Shown here: positions 31,333 through 40,700 of the stretch, piece after piece
Layout of the letters: every line of letters starts with the position of its first letter
Numbering within the stretch: the first letter of the stretch is position 1
Source: Amphritea atlantica
Lineage (GTDB): Bacteria; Pseudomonadota; Gammaproteobacteria; Pseudomonadales; Balneatricaceae
Direction: 5' to 3'
DNA: 54,865 nucleotides
NCBI RefSeq assembly: GCF_018860855.1
Contig: NZ_JAHKQE010000042.1
Span: 1 to 54,865, forward strand
Program-made: the position numbers and the translations under genes
The notes under the pieces: generated by a model
The model's input: the letters and a program-made list of their open reading frames with translations, nothing else
Told to the model about the DNA's origin: nothing
Database searches by the model: none

Positions 31333-31363
31333 GCTATTTTTTGTGCACTGCACAAAAAATAGC
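31333..31363. repeat. Perfect 14-bp inverted repeat before the patatin gene
   Basis: GCTATTTTTTGTGC (31333-31346) is followed by ACT and then its exact reverse complement (31350-31363). The centre reads TGCACTGCA. It lies 23 bases upstream of the patatin ATG, where it could be an operator for a dimeric regulator or a leader hairpin. Confidence 0.85.
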
Positions 31364-31516
31364 ACAAAAACGCTGACATAAGGATAAATACTCTTCATCA
31401 AAAGCGTTAAGGGGATATAAAATTGATGCCAAATACTGTAACAAAGCGGTTCCTGATGATGATTTCTTGTACCGCCGTTGCGCTAATACAATAACCAATA
31501 GTACTGCTTTGAACCG

Positions 31517-33337
31517 TTATTCATGGGCAGAGAGCGTTGGGGCAGGTTCGCTAAACAGATACCCTTGGGAATAGTCGATCCCTAAGGATTCAACTACACG
31601 CTGCACGGCTTCGTTATGAACAAATTCTGCGACGGTTTTGATACCTGCGTTACGGGCAAAGAAGACGATTGCCCGAGTAATTTCATAACTTTTACTATCG
31701 GTATCAATATTCTTAATATATTTCGCATCGATCTTCACTACATCCACATGTAGCTCAAGAATACGCTCAAAGTTAGAATATTCAGTGCCAAAGTCATCGA
31801 TAGCCAATACATAACCCAGCGCTTTGAGACGACACAACTGAGCAACATGACTACTCTTACCCGCCGAGCTAACTCCTTCGAGAATCTCCAGCACTAACTG
31901 TTCGGGTTTAACACCATACTGGGCAATCTTCTCGCTCAGATAGGCTTCCAAATACTCCATTAGTGGGTCATCTTCGGTAATATTGACAGACAGCATCAAG
32001 CCAGTGCCTGCGATCTTGGCTAGCCCTTTATCGATCATCAGACGGCTAATCGTCGGAAATAGCCCTGATAGCTTCACCGCATGAAGAAAATGATAGGGTG
32101 TGTAGACGGTACCATCGTCATCTTCTAACCGTACCAATGCCTCATAGCTAATAATCTCACCGGTTGCATTATCCCGAACGCCGTGAAAATAGGGGACGAC
32201 TCGGCCATCATTAAGCGCCCGATGCAGCATCGAATTCCAACCAATATACTCTCGCCGCAACGTTTGATCAGGCTCGTCTCGCTCAGCGTTATAGAGGTGA
32301 AAGCGGTTCTTCCCTAACGCCTTTGCCTGACTCATCGCCTGAATAGCCTGTTCAAGCAAGGCAGCTCGCCCTGTCGCACCACCAATCGTAAAGGTAATAC
32401 TGAAACACTGATTATCGATCATCAACGAGTGGGCAAACAGGTACCGACGAAAGCGCTCTACCTGCGGTTCAAGATCGATGAGTTTTCGATAATACAGGGC
32501 AAACTCATCCGCATTGATGCGGTAAAGTTCCGCTTCGGGAAACTGCTCGGCCAGCAGATTAGCTACTTCACACAGAAATAGGTCGCCAAACGCAGGGCCG
32601 TAAGCAGTATTAATAAACCGAAAATTATCTAGATTGATCAGCAGCAAGGATTGCTGAGCAATGCAGTTTTTCAATTTCAATTTTAACTTAGACTGGTTCG
32701 GCAGTGATGTCAGACTATCGTATTCAAGGGCGGTTATAAGCTGTTGACGCTGCTCGTCAAGCGCCTGTTCCTGAGTTTGCTTAGCCAGCACAATACTCAC
32801 CACTAATGCCCCTACATCCAGCAACCGAGCATGAAAGGGTGAAGGCGAACGATGTTCAAACGAAGAGAGAGCAAATGAACCAATGACGGCGCCATCACCA
32901 TCATGAACAGGCATTGACCAGCAGGCACACAGGTTAAAATCACGGGCTAAATGACGCAGATCCGCCCAACGGGGATCGCAGAAAGTATCCCGAACAAACA
33001 CCGGCTCATTTCGCATCACGGCGTTACCGCACGAACCAGCACCCGGCCCGGGCGATAAATGACACAATGCATCAATCCCTGCTTGCGGCACGCTCGGAGC
33101 CGCAAGCACATTCAGCAGGCCCGTCTCTTTATCGAGCAACATAACGGTCGCTACCGACCCCGGCAGCAACTGCTCAGCCATCTGACATAACGCGGTGAGG
33201 ATATCGAGAAAAGGCTCATTATGGGCGACTTGAGTAAAAATCGTCTGCTGTAAGCTCAGAATTTTATCCAACTCTTCAATCGACATCGTCAGCGATATAT
33301 CGCTATGCGAGCTTACATTATCGACTTCATCAATCAT
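31517..33337 (-). CDS. c-di-GMP phosphodiesterase, GAF-GGDEF(degenerate)-EAL
   Basis: A GAF sensor domain (about residues 30-190) is followed by a GGDEF domain (about 205-350) and an EAL domain (about 365-600). The cyclase signature reads NADEF (275-279) and no inhibitory RxxD is visible, so cyclase activity is unlikely. The EAL domain keeps EAL (399-401), Asn452, Glu484, DDFG (514-517), Lys535 and Glu571, the residues needed for phosphodiesterase activity. I infer hydrolysis of c-di-GMP to pGpG under GAF control. No membrane segment is seen. It lies 159 bases downstream of orn on the same strand. Length 606 residues. Confidence 0.9.
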   Translation of the reverse strand: MIDEVDNVSSHSDISLTMSIEELDKILSLQQTIFTQVAHNEPFLDILTALCQMAEQLLPGSVATVMLLDKETGLLNVLAAPSVPQAGIDALCHLSPGPGAGSCGNAVMRNEPVFVRDTFCDPRWADLRHLARDFNLCACWSMPVHDGDGAVIGSFALSSFEHRSPSPFHARLLDVGALVVSIVLAKQTQEQALDEQRQQLITALEYDSLTSLPNQSKLKLKLKNCIAQQSLLLINLDNFRFINTAYGPAFGDLFLCEVANLLAEQFPEAELYRINADEFALYYRKLIDLEPQVERFRRYLFAHSLMIDNQCFSITFTIGGATGRAALLEQAIQAMSQAKALGKNRFHLYNAERDEPDQTLRREYIGWNSMLHRALNDGRVVPYFHGVRDNATGEIISYEALVRLEDDDGTVYTPYHFLHAVKLSGLFPTISRLMIDKGLAKIAGTGLMLSVNITEDDPLMEYLEAYLSEKIAQYGVKPEQLVLEILEGVSSAGKSSHVAQLCRLKALGYVLAIDDFGTEYSNFERILELHVDVVKIDAKYIKNIDTDSKSYEITRAIVFFARNAGIKTVAEFVHNEAVQRVVESLGIDYSQGYLFSEPAPTLSAHE

Positions 33338-33386
33338 GGGTACTCAAGCGCTCAATCCTTCCAACTTTAAATAAATAACCCTGTTA

Positions 33387-33415
33387 TATATAAGCTTTTT
33401 AACCAAAAGCTACAA
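33387..33415 (-). promoter_or_regulatory. Possible promoter of the GAF-GGDEF-EAL gene
   Basis: On the minus strand, TTGTAG (33415-33410), 17 bases and TATATA (33392-33387) lie about 50 bases before the start codon. The spacer contains a 7-base inverted repeat (AGCTTTT/AAAAGCT). Confidence 0.4.
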
Positions 33416-33496
33416 GCCTTACGACCCGTTAACGACTGGGTTAAGGAACTATCGAATAACATTAGAGCGGTTATTAATGCTCGCTTAGCCTACTAA

Positions 33497-34039
33497 TCAG
33501 CCTTTAAAAAAGGTTTTACGGTAATGCGCCAGCTCATTAATTGAATCAATAATATCATCAAGGGCCAGATGCGAACCTTTCTTCACAACACCATCAAGCA
33601 CCTCAGGCGCCCAACGACGAGCAAGCTCTTTGATCGTACTGACGTCTAGGTTGCGATAATGGAACCAGCTTTCCAACTCCGGCATATATTTCACCAAAAA
33701 GCGGCGATCCTGACCGATTGAATTACCACAGATAGGTGATGCGCCCTGATCAACATACTGATTAATAAACGCTATGGTATCCAATTCTGCCTGTCGTTCA
33801 CTAATCTGAGAATCTCGAACTTTTTGCGTCAATCCAGATTTACCATGCTGATTAGTACACCATTCATCCATTCCATCGAGCAAAGCATTCGACTGATGGA
33901 TGACCAAATTTGGCCCTTCTGCCAAAATATTCAGCTGCGAATCTGTTACGATGGTAGCAATCTCAATGATCCTGTCATGCTCCGGATCCAAACCGGTCAT
34001 CTCAAGATCGATCCAGATCAGGTTATTCTGCCGTGACAT
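33497..34039 (-). CDS. orn: Oligoribonuclease
   Basis: Orn is a DEDD-family exonuclease that degrades dinucleotides, including pGpG from c-di-GMP breakdown. Exonuclease motif I is [20 protein letters not shown], and [10 protein letters not shown] and HLALDDI carry the remaining acidic residues. It is 180 residues long. It is divergent from rsgA, as in E. coli and Pseudomonas, and upstream of a predicted c-di-GMP phosphodiesterase. Confidence 0.97.
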   Translation of the reverse strand: MSRQNNLIWIDLEMTGLDPEHDRIIEIATIVTDSQLNILAEGPNLVIHQSNALLDGMDEWCTNQHGKSGLTQKVRDSQISERQAELDTIAFINQYVDQGASPICGNSIGQDRRFLVKYMPELESWFHYRNLDVSTIKELARRWAPEVLDGVVKKGSHLALDDIIDSINELAHYRKTFFKG

Positions 34040-34136
34040 AGTGGTATTCCTTAGCGTCAGTACTATAAATTTAAGACTGAATAGAATACCTTAGCAGGCT
34101 GTAAAAATTCACCCCTACTCTAGAATTAGCTGATAA

Positions 34137-35159
34137 ATGTCGAAACGAAAACTTAACCGCCGCCAAACATGGCGTGTACAAAAAATCCAAGACGAGCGCG
34201 CCCAACGAGCCGCTCGCAAAGATTCAGATATCGACCAGCAGTTAGAAGGCGGCGATCTGGGCCCCGAGCAACATGGCCAGATCATCTCTCACTTTGGCCG
34301 TCAGGTTGATGTAGAGGCGCAAGAAGGCGAATCGGCTGGACAGATCTTTCGCTGTCATATGCGCACCAACCTCGATGCCTTGGTAACCGGTGATCGCGTT
34401 ATTTGGCGGGCTGGGGTGGAGTATGGCGTGGTGGTGGCCACTCAGCCCCGGACGACCATTTTGCAACGGCCGAATAACCATGGTGAATTAAAACCCGTCG
34501 CTGCCAATATCGACCAGATCATTATTACCATCGCCGTTGAGCCTCTGGCCCATTACAACCTGATTGACCGCTATCTTGTTGCCTCCGAATTAAGTGGTAT
34601 TGAGCCAATTATCCTGCTCAACAAAACAGACCTGATTAATGACGACAACCGTGAACGTATAAACACCATGATCGAGCTTTACCGTTCGATCGGCTATCAG
34701 GTCATGACGGTATCATCGGTCGATAAAGAAGGTCTTGCCCCACTACAAGCCCAACTTAACGACCGTATTAGCGTCTTTGTCGGTCAATCAGGGGTAGGTA
34801 AATCATCTCTGATTAACGCCCTGTTACCGGGCATTGATCTCAAGGTAGGCGCATTATCCGAAGCGACTCGCAAAGGCACACACACCACCACTACCGCGCG
34901 GCTGTTTCACTTTCCCGATGGCGGCGATCTAATCGACTCCCCCGGAATCCGAGAGTTCGCTCTGTGGCACATCAATGAACACAACCTCCTCGATGGCTTC
35001 CGCGAATTTGCGCCCTTTATCGGCTACTGTAAGTTTCGTGACTGCAACCATGAACAAGAACCCGGTTGCGCTATCAAAAATGCGATAGAAGAGGGTAAAA
35101 TCAGTGCACAGCGGGTAAACAGCTACAAACATATTCTAACTAGCCTAAATCAGAATTGA
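34137..35159 (+). CDS. rsgA: Small-subunit ribosome biogenesis GTPase RsgA
   Basis: RsgA is a circularly permuted GTPase that checks late 30S subunits and releases RbfA. The G motifs come in the order [27 protein letters not shown], as expected from the permutation. An N-terminal OB-fold precedes them, and a zinc motif with C, C, H and C follows ([15 protein letters not shown]). It is 340 residues long. The basic N-terminus SKRKLNRRQ matches the family. It is divergent from orn. Confidence 0.96.
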   Translation: MSKRKLNRRQTWRVQKIQDERAQRAARKDSDIDQQLEGGDLGPEQHGQIISHFGRQVDVEAQEGESAGQIFRCHMRTNLDALVTGDRVIWRAGVEYGVVVATQPRTTILQRPNNHGELKPVAANIDQIIITIAVEPLAHYNLIDRYLVASELSGIEPIILLNKTDLINDDNRERINTMIELYRSIGYQVMTVSSVDKEGLAPLQAQLNDRISVFVGQSGVGKSSLINALLPGIDLKVGALSEATRKGTHTTTTARLFHFPDGGDLIDSPGIREFALWHINEHNLLDGFREFAPFIGYCKFRDCNHEQEPGCAIKNAIEEGKISAQRVNSYKHILTSLNQN

Positions 35160-35177
35160 CGAGGATAGTGCCGGCGG

Positions 35178-36869
35178 ATGACCGAACAACGCAAGCCACA
35201 AAATGCTGAACAGTGGTACCTATTCCTGAGCGATAAGCAACCTCCGGTCAGGGCCAGTATGGTGCTACGATTTCAGCGTATGCTGACAGACAAAAACTGT
35301 TCGGTCATCCATCTGAGTCGCTTTATCAAAACCGATCCTCTACTGTGTTTCTATGTGGCACTCACGGCGGGCAAACTACATGGCGCAAAAAAATCTGAGA
35401 TCACGAGTATTGATCACGCCATCGGCTCATTGGGTATACGAAAACTCGAACAACTGATCAACAGCCTGCCAACCGTCCGCTTAAAACCAACGAGTACCGC
35501 CCAGAAAATGTATTTCCGTTCGGTGGCGAATAGTCACCATGCGGCGATTCAGGCGCGACAATGGCTGATCCAGTGCCGTGGCGGGATGTTTGCCGAAGAA
35601 AGTTATCAAGCCGCCCTGTTTTATAATATTGGCCACTGGCTGTTGTGGTGTTTCGCCCCACTGCAAATGTCTCAGATCCAAATTTTGATCCGCGAGAAAC
35701 AGATTCACCCAGAACTTGCCGAAGCCCGCATCCTCGGTAGCACCATCGATGCCATATCCAAACGACTACTGAGCCACTGGCCGATCTCCTCCTTGGCCCG
35801 AATCACCCTAGAAACGAGCTCACCTCTAAATAAACATATGATCATGCAGCTACATCAGCGGGCATTAGGCGATCCACGTTTACAGGGCAATCAACTGCGT
35901 CAATTAAATCACCTGACCCAACAAAAGTTTTTCCCCGTCAAGCTAAGCAACTGGCTAGCCTTCACCGCCAATTACAGCTGGAAGAGTGAAGCAACCCTGC
36001 ACCTGATAGATATCATTAATGATTACCTGCGTGGCGAGCTCAATCACACCTGCGCACTTCTACACAAAAACTGCGCTGCCGCCGCACGCCTTTATCATGT
36101 ACCCGGTACGCTTTCCCCTGCCACCGAGATGCTGATGCTACCGTCGGACCTTGCGCCTGCTTACCGGCTCACCCAGACAGATAAAAAACTATTTGCACAA
36201 CCCCAGCATGGGGTCGTCTTAGCCCAACAATCACCGGATAAACCCACGGCGATATCAGAAGCTAATAACACCGACCGGACATCACGCACACACCACGACA
36301 CGAATGACACCGTCAATCCCTCGGTAGCAAAGACAGACAAACTTCAGCAGGATGCCTATCAAGCCTATTTGGAGAAGTTCAACGTTCTGGGAGATTCTTA
36401 CACTCAGGGCCCGCAAATTCTGACAGATCTGCTCAAGGGACTGGTTCGCGGTGTAGGCATGCAGCGTGTCGCACTGAATATTCTGCCGCCGCATAGCCAA
36501 ACATTGAAAGTCGTCAAGGCGATAGGCTTTGAAGAGGGGCACCCACTACCCCACTCCACCCATCAACTGCCCCCTAATAGTTTGTTCCACCAGCTGAATA
36601 AAAAACCCGCTTGTCTGCTGATCACGCAAAAGAATCGTCAACAGGTCAATACCATGCTGCCGACCACCTTTAGTCGTTCAGTAAGCGAGCAAAATTATCT
36701 ATTTATGTCACTGATCGCCTCTAATCGATCAATGGTGATTATCTATGCCGACAGAGAAGGCTTACCCAATGGGGTACAGAGTACTCACCATCAACAATTT
36801 AAAACGTTGTGTCTAGCAGCCGGACGCTGCCTTGATCAACTTTACGCATCACGCGCCGGAGCCAAATAA
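35178..36869 (+). CDS. HDOD domain protein with C-terminal GAF-like domain
   Basis: The N-terminal half (about residues 20-240) resembles the HDOD signalling domain (RFQRMLTDKNCSVIHLSRFI, IDHAIGSLGIRKLEQLINS). A low-complexity linker follows (about 350-385), then a GAF-like domain (about 385-555). HDOD proteins are related to HD phosphohydrolases but usually lack catalysis, and several act in signalling. No partner is known from this sequence. It is 563 residues long, 18 bases after rsgA, and its stop overlaps the rhdA start in TAATG. From memory, a similar gene precedes rhdA-psd in Pseudomonas. Confidence 0.8.
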   Translation: MTEQRKPQNAEQWYLFLSDKQPPVRASMVLRFQRMLTDKNCSVIHLSRFIKTDPLLCFYVALTAGKLHGAKKSEITSIDHAIGSLGIRKLEQLINSLPTVRLKPTSTAQKMYFRSVANSHHAAIQARQWLIQCRGGMFAEESYQAALFYNIGHWLLWCFAPLQMSQIQILIREKQIHPELAEARILGSTIDAISKRLLSHWPISSLARITLETSSPLNKHMIMQLHQRALGDPRLQGNQLRQLNHLTQQKFFPVKLSNWLAFTANYSWKSEATLHLIDIINDYLRGELNHTCALLHKNCAAAARLYHVPGTLSPATEMLMLPSDLAPAYRLTQTDKKLFAQPQHGVVLAQQSPDKPTAISEANNTDRTSRTHHDTNDTVNPSVAKTDKLQQDAYQAYLEKFNVLGDSYTQGPQILTDLLKGLVRGVGMQRVALNILPPHSQTLKVVKAIGFEEGHPLPHSTHQLPPNSLFHQLNKKPACLLITQKNRQQVNTMLPTTFSRSVSEQNYLFMSLIASNRSMVIIYADREGLPNGVQSTHHQQFKTLCLAAGRCLDQLYASRAGAK

Positions 36870-37681
36870 TGAGCCTGCCACTGGTTATCTCGCCTCAACA
36901 ACTGTTTAACGAATTATCCAATCCACAATTACTGATCATTGATCTATCATCAACCGAAAACTACCTCAAAGGCCATGTCCCCGGTGCGATCCAAGTCGAT
37001 CCGACTCGGCTATTACGTGGCCAGGGTGACGTTCCCAATAAAATTCCCGATCTCACTCAGCTAAACCGATTAATGAGCGAGATCGGCCTAACCCCTGAGC
37101 GCCCAGTCGTCGTCTATGATGATCAAATGGGGGCTTGGGCCGGACGCATGATCTGGACCCTCAACAGTATCGGGCATCAACAGTGCTCAGTCCTCAATGG
37201 TCATCTAGCCGCTTGGAAAAAAGCAGGATTATCACTACAGACTACGCCGAATACAGCGGTCACCAGCCACTACAGCGGAACACTCAATCCCGACTATCTA
37301 GCGGACATTGACTATATTACCGATCATCTCAATGATAGTGATCATATTGTATTGGATGTTCGTTCAGCCGCTGAATATAGCGGCGAAAAAGTCATTAACG
37401 CTAAGCATGGGGGTCACATCCCCGGCGCGGTGAATTACGAATGGACCAAGGCACTAGAATCCACTGACTGTCCACAGCTACGTCCCGATGCCGACATTCT
37501 CGCCGAACTGGCGGCTCTAGGTGTAACTCCGGATAAAACCGTAATCACCCACTGTCAGACCCATCGGCGCTCAGGCCTGAGTTATCTGTTCACAAAACAT
37601 CTTGGGTTCGATAAGGTACGCTGCTACGATGGTTCTTGGTTTGAGTGGGGCAATCGGGATGACACGCCCATCGAGTCCTAA
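36869..37681 (+). CDS. rhdA: Thiosulfate sulfurtransferase (tandem rhodanese)
   Basis: Two rhodanese domains make up 270 residues; the second carries Cys229 in the active-site loop CQTHRRS, very close to CQTHHRS of Azotobacter and Pseudomonas RhdA. The enzyme moves sulfane sulfur to thiophilic acceptors such as cyanide, and RhdA has been linked to sulfur and iron-sulfur metabolism. The start codon overlaps the stop of the HDOD gene, and psd follows after 79 bases. Confidence 0.9.
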   Translation: MSLPLVISPQQLFNELSNPQLLIIDLSSTENYLKGHVPGAIQVDPTRLLRGQGDVPNKIPDLTQLNRLMSEIGLTPERPVVVYDDQMGAWAGRMIWTLNSIGHQQCSVLNGHLAAWKKAGLSLQTTPNTAVTSHYSGTLNPDYLADIDYITDHLNDSDHIVLDVRSAAEYSGEKVINAKHGGHIPGAVNYEWTKALESTDCPQLRPDADILAELAALGVTPDKTVITHCQTHRRSGLSYLFTKHLGFDKVRCYDGSWFEWGNRDDTPIES

Positions 37682-37760
37682 ACCTCGGTATGCTCAACGT
37701 GCCTAAATTCACCGGATAATACCGGTACTTTTTATACAATGTTTTTTCGGAACCCTTACA

Positions 37761-38603
37761 GTGAAAGATTCCCTCTTTATTCTGCTGCAACATCTGCTGC
37801 CTCAACACCTGCTGTCCCGTGCAGTCGGCTATCTGGCTGAGAGCCGCTGCAACTGGATCAAACGCCCTTTTATTAAGATCTTTGCCAAACGCTATGGGGT
37901 AAATATGTCCGAAGCCCTGATTGAAGATCTAGATCAATACGACAATTTCAACGCATTTTTCACCCGCGCACTAAAACCCGATGCACGCCCACTGGATGAG
38001 GCAACCGTGGTATCACCCGCTGATGGTGAGATTAGTCAGATCGGCACACTGCAACACGGCCGCATTCTACAAGCGAAAGGTCGAGGGTACGGCCTCAGCA
38101 CACTGCTAGGTGGTCACGCAGATCTCGCCGAGCAATTTATCCACGGCAGCTTTGCCACTATCTATCTATCACCCAGCGATTACCACCGGGTCCATATGCC
38201 GATCACCGGCACACTGCGAGAAAGCATCTATGTTCCAGGCGATCTGTACTCTGTGAATCAGACTACCGTGAAAGGTGTCGATAATCTTTTTGCCCGCAAT
38301 GAGCGTCTAATCACCATTTTTGATACCGAACAGGGCCCCATGGCGATGATTCTCGTCGGCGCGATGATTGTCGCCGGTATCGAAACCGTTTGGGGCGGCC
38401 AGGTAGCTCCACCGCCGAAAAACAGCTGGCGCATGGACCACCAAAAGCCTATCGAGCCGGTTATACTGCAACAGGGCGAAGAGATGGGCCGCTTTAAACT
38501 CGGCTCCACTGTAATCATGCTGTTTGGCAAAGAAGCGATAACCTGGTCAGAATCATTGAAAGCGGATGATCCCGTCCGTTTAGGCCAACAAATGGATGAC
38601 TAG
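37761..38603 (+). CDS. psd: Phosphatidylserine decarboxylase proenzyme
   Basis: Psd makes phosphatidylethanolamine at the inner membrane. The proenzyme cuts itself at LGST near the C-terminus (FKLGSTVIMLF); the serine becomes the pyruvoyl group of the small chain. The conserved SPADGEISQ, YLSPSDYHRVHMP and ARNERL segments are present. It is 280 residues long. The start is GTG at 37761. In E. coli psd is directly next to rsgA; here two genes intervene. Confidence 0.95.
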   Translation: MKDSLFILLQHLLPQHLLSRAVGYLAESRCNWIKRPFIKIFAKRYGVNMSEALIEDLDQYDNFNAFFTRALKPDARPLDEATVVSPADGEISQIGTLQHGRILQAKGRGYGLSTLLGGHADLAEQFIHGSFATIYLSPSDYHRVHMPITGTLRESIYVPGDLYSVNQTTVKGVDNLFARNERLITIFDTEQGPMAMILVGAMIVAGIETVWGGQVAPPPKNSWRMDHQKPIEPVILQQGEEMGRFKLGSTVIMLFGKEAITWSESLKADDPVRLGQQMDD

Positions 38604-38679
38604 TAACCGTTTTCGCTAGTCACTTAGATATTCCCCATATTCACGGGAACTCACATACAACACTGTTTCAGGTTTAATT

Positions 38680-39714
38680 ATGAGCTGGTTAAATACGCTA
38701 AATACATTAGGTATTCAGGTTAATGAGCTGGGCCATTGCCTAGTTTCAGAGACCGATAGCAGTGCATCTGTGGTGATTACGCCACTGACCCACTTAGGCT
38801 TGTTTGAGGTACTCGGGCCGGATGCTGAAAAATTTCTTCAAGGGCAACTGTCTTGCGATGTTAGCACCGTTAGCGCAGGCAAAAGCCTGTTAGGTTCACA
38901 CTGCAATATCAAAGGCAGTATGGTGAGTCTCAGTCGCCTGATGCCAGTGGAAAATGGTTTCTGGTTGCGTACCGAACGTGCGATTCTCGGCACCGCTATG
39001 GCTAACCTGAAAAAATATATGATTTTTTCTAAAGCCGAAAGCCAAGACCGCTCAGATGAGATTGTCGGGCTAGGCTTCAGCGGTCAGCAAGCGGCGGAAT
39101 TACTCGCCGCTCAAGGTTTCAGCATTCCGCTTAAGGATGGTGAATTCAGTGCCCATCTTAATGGTCTACTGATCCGCGTTCCTGGAGAACGTTTTGAACT
39201 CTGGCTGCCGGTTGAACAGGCCACGCCGCTATTAACATCATTAGTAGAACAAGCCTCACTATCCGATACAAACACTTGGTTGCTAGCTGAGATCCGCGCT
39301 GGCATTCCTGCGCTGCACACTGACACCATTGAAACCTTTATTCCACAGATGACCAACCTGCAGGTGTTCGATGGCGTTAGTTTCACTAAAGGCTGCTATA
39401 CCGGCCAAGAAGTCGTGACACGGTTGCAACACCGGGGCAAGCTTAACCGGCCAATGTTCCGCTTAGCCTTTAGCGCAGATAACCCACCTACTCCCGGCAG
39501 CAGCATCAATACCGCTGACCGCGCAGGGGTCGGCACCGTTGTCAGTGCCGCGATGAGCTCAGCGCAAGGAGGCGAATTATTAGCCGTCATTTTGAAAACC
39601 AGTTTCGACGACAGCAAGACCCCATTAATGCTTGATGGTAACGATCAACCGCTACAGCGCCTTGATCTTCCCTACACGCTCGACCCTGAACTGTTTGAAC
39701 GAAAAACACACTAA
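38680..39714 (+). CDS. ygfZ: Folate-binding protein YgfZ
   Basis: YgfZ resembles the glycine-cleavage T protein and uses tetrahydrofolate to support the assembly or repair of certain iron-sulfur enzymes. The diagnostic KGCYTGQEVV motif carrying the conserved cysteine is present. It is 344 residues long. The start is ATG at 38680, 76 bases after psd. No terminator separates it clearly from psd. Confidence 0.93.
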   Translation: MSWLNTLNTLGIQVNELGHCLVSETDSSASVVITPLTHLGLFEVLGPDAEKFLQGQLSCDVSTVSAGKSLLGSHCNIKGSMVSLSRLMPVENGFWLRTERAILGTAMANLKKYMIFSKAESQDRSDEIVGLGFSGQQAAELLAAQGFSIPLKDGEFSAHLNGLLIRVPGERFELWLPVEQATPLLTSLVEQASLSDTNTWLLAEIRAGIPALHTDTIETFIPQMTNLQVFDGVSFTKGCYTGQEVVTRLQHRGKLNRPMFRLAFSADNPPTPGSSINTADRAGVGTVVSAAMSSAQGGELLAVILKTSFDDSKTPLMLDGNDQPLQRLDLPYTLDPELFERKTH

Positions 39715-39813
39715 ACATCAGGCGCGGTGGACGTATTATTTTCGCCGCCCCATTTTGTCCAATGATGGACCTGATGATATTATTCACCCATTTTTATTCT
39801 GGAACCCGTTATC

Positions 39814-40380
39814 ATGCCAAAAGCTAGTGAAATAAAAAGAAATGCAGCAATCGACATTAATGGTGAAGCTTACATTGTTCGCGATATCGAGCGCTCAGTC
39901 CCTCAAGGACGTGCTGGCGGCAGTCTCTATCGTATGCGCATGTACAATGTTGCTACCAACGCAAAGATCGATGAAACCTTTAAAGATTCAGATATGCTGA
40001 CACTGGCCGATCTAACCCGCCGTGCAGTGACATTCTCTTATTCTGATGGCGATGAGTATGTCTTCATGGACAGCGAAGATTATTCCTCATACAGCATGAA
40101 CAAAGAGAACATCGAAGATGAACTGATGTTTATCACCGATGACCTGCAAGGTCTGCACGTGATGATAGTGAATGATGCACCGGTTGCTCTCGACCTACCT
40201 GGCATCGTTGAACTGGAAATCACCGAAACCGACCCATCCATTAAAGGTGGCTCGGCAACGGCCCGTACAAAACCGGCAACCCTGTCGACTGGACTGATTA
40301 TTCAAGTACCAGAGCATATCTCTACCGGCGATCGTATTAAGGTAAATGTCGAAGAGCGCAAATTCACCGGCCGTGCTTAA
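39814..40380 (+). CDS. efpL: EF-P-like translation factor EfpL (YeiP)
   Basis: This is an EF-P paralogue that relieves ribosome pausing at difficult peptide sequences. The protein aligns with E. coli YeiP along its length ([29 protein letters not shown]). The loop tip carries Arg33 in PQGRAGG, where EF-P would have a modified lysine or arginine, as in the EfpL subgroup. It is 188 residues long. A bidirectional terminator follows at 40397-40425. Confidence 0.93.
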   Translation: MPKASEIKRNAAIDINGEAYIVRDIERSVPQGRAGGSLYRMRMYNVATNAKIDETFKDSDMLTLADLTRRAVTFSYSDGDEYVFMDSEDYSSYSMNKENIEDELMFITDDLQGLHVMIVNDAPVALDLPGIVELEITETDPSIKGGSATARTKPATLSTGLIIQVPEHISTGDRIKVNVEERKFTGRA

Positions 40381-40396
40381 TACCCACCAAGGCTGC

Positions 40397-40425
40397 AAAA
40401 AACCGCTCATTGTAGCGGTTTTTTT
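40397..40425. terminator. Bidirectional terminator after efpL
   Basis: AACCGCT (40401-40407) pairs with AGCGGTT (40414-40420) around CATTGT. An A-run precedes and a T-run follows. It ends efpL and would also stop minus-strand transcripts from the hydrolase remnant. Confidence 0.85.
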
Positions 40426-40432
40426 CGGCCTG

Positions 40433-40699
40433 TCATTTCTGCTTATTACCGCCGCAGCAGTGCCGCGACCGATTCATCCAGTGACGCCATGAAAGTTTCA
40501 ACCGACGCGGTATAGTGGACTTACCCAATTCAACATTAATAGCGCTATGAGACAGATCAACCATCAACACCTCTGCCCGCGCACCTAACGACTTGGCTTT
40601 ATGAACAAACAACTGAGCTTGCTGACAGGGAGCATCCGGACGCTTTTCTGAGCACACCTCAAAAAGGAGTGATTTTTTGCCGTAGTTAAAACAGATCAC
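40433..40699 (-). pseudogene. Probable alpha/beta-hydrolase C-terminal remnant
   Basis: The 88-residue frame resembles the last quarter of alpha/beta-hydrolase esterases: a strand (SLLFEVCSEKRPD), a helix (QQAQLFVHKAKSLGA), a strand (RAEVLMVDL) and a His-containing turn (SHSAIN) that would hold the catalytic histidine. The nucleophile elbow and most of the fold are missing. The only start is GTG at 40699, just past the stop of the upstream gene and without a ribosome-binding site. I read it as a truncated relic; a small real gene cannot be excluded. Confidence 0.4.
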
Positions 40700-40700
40700 A

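Noticed and set aside
31333-31363. Intrinsic terminator
   Set aside because: The long AT-rich arms lack a GC core and the element is upstream of, not after, a gene.
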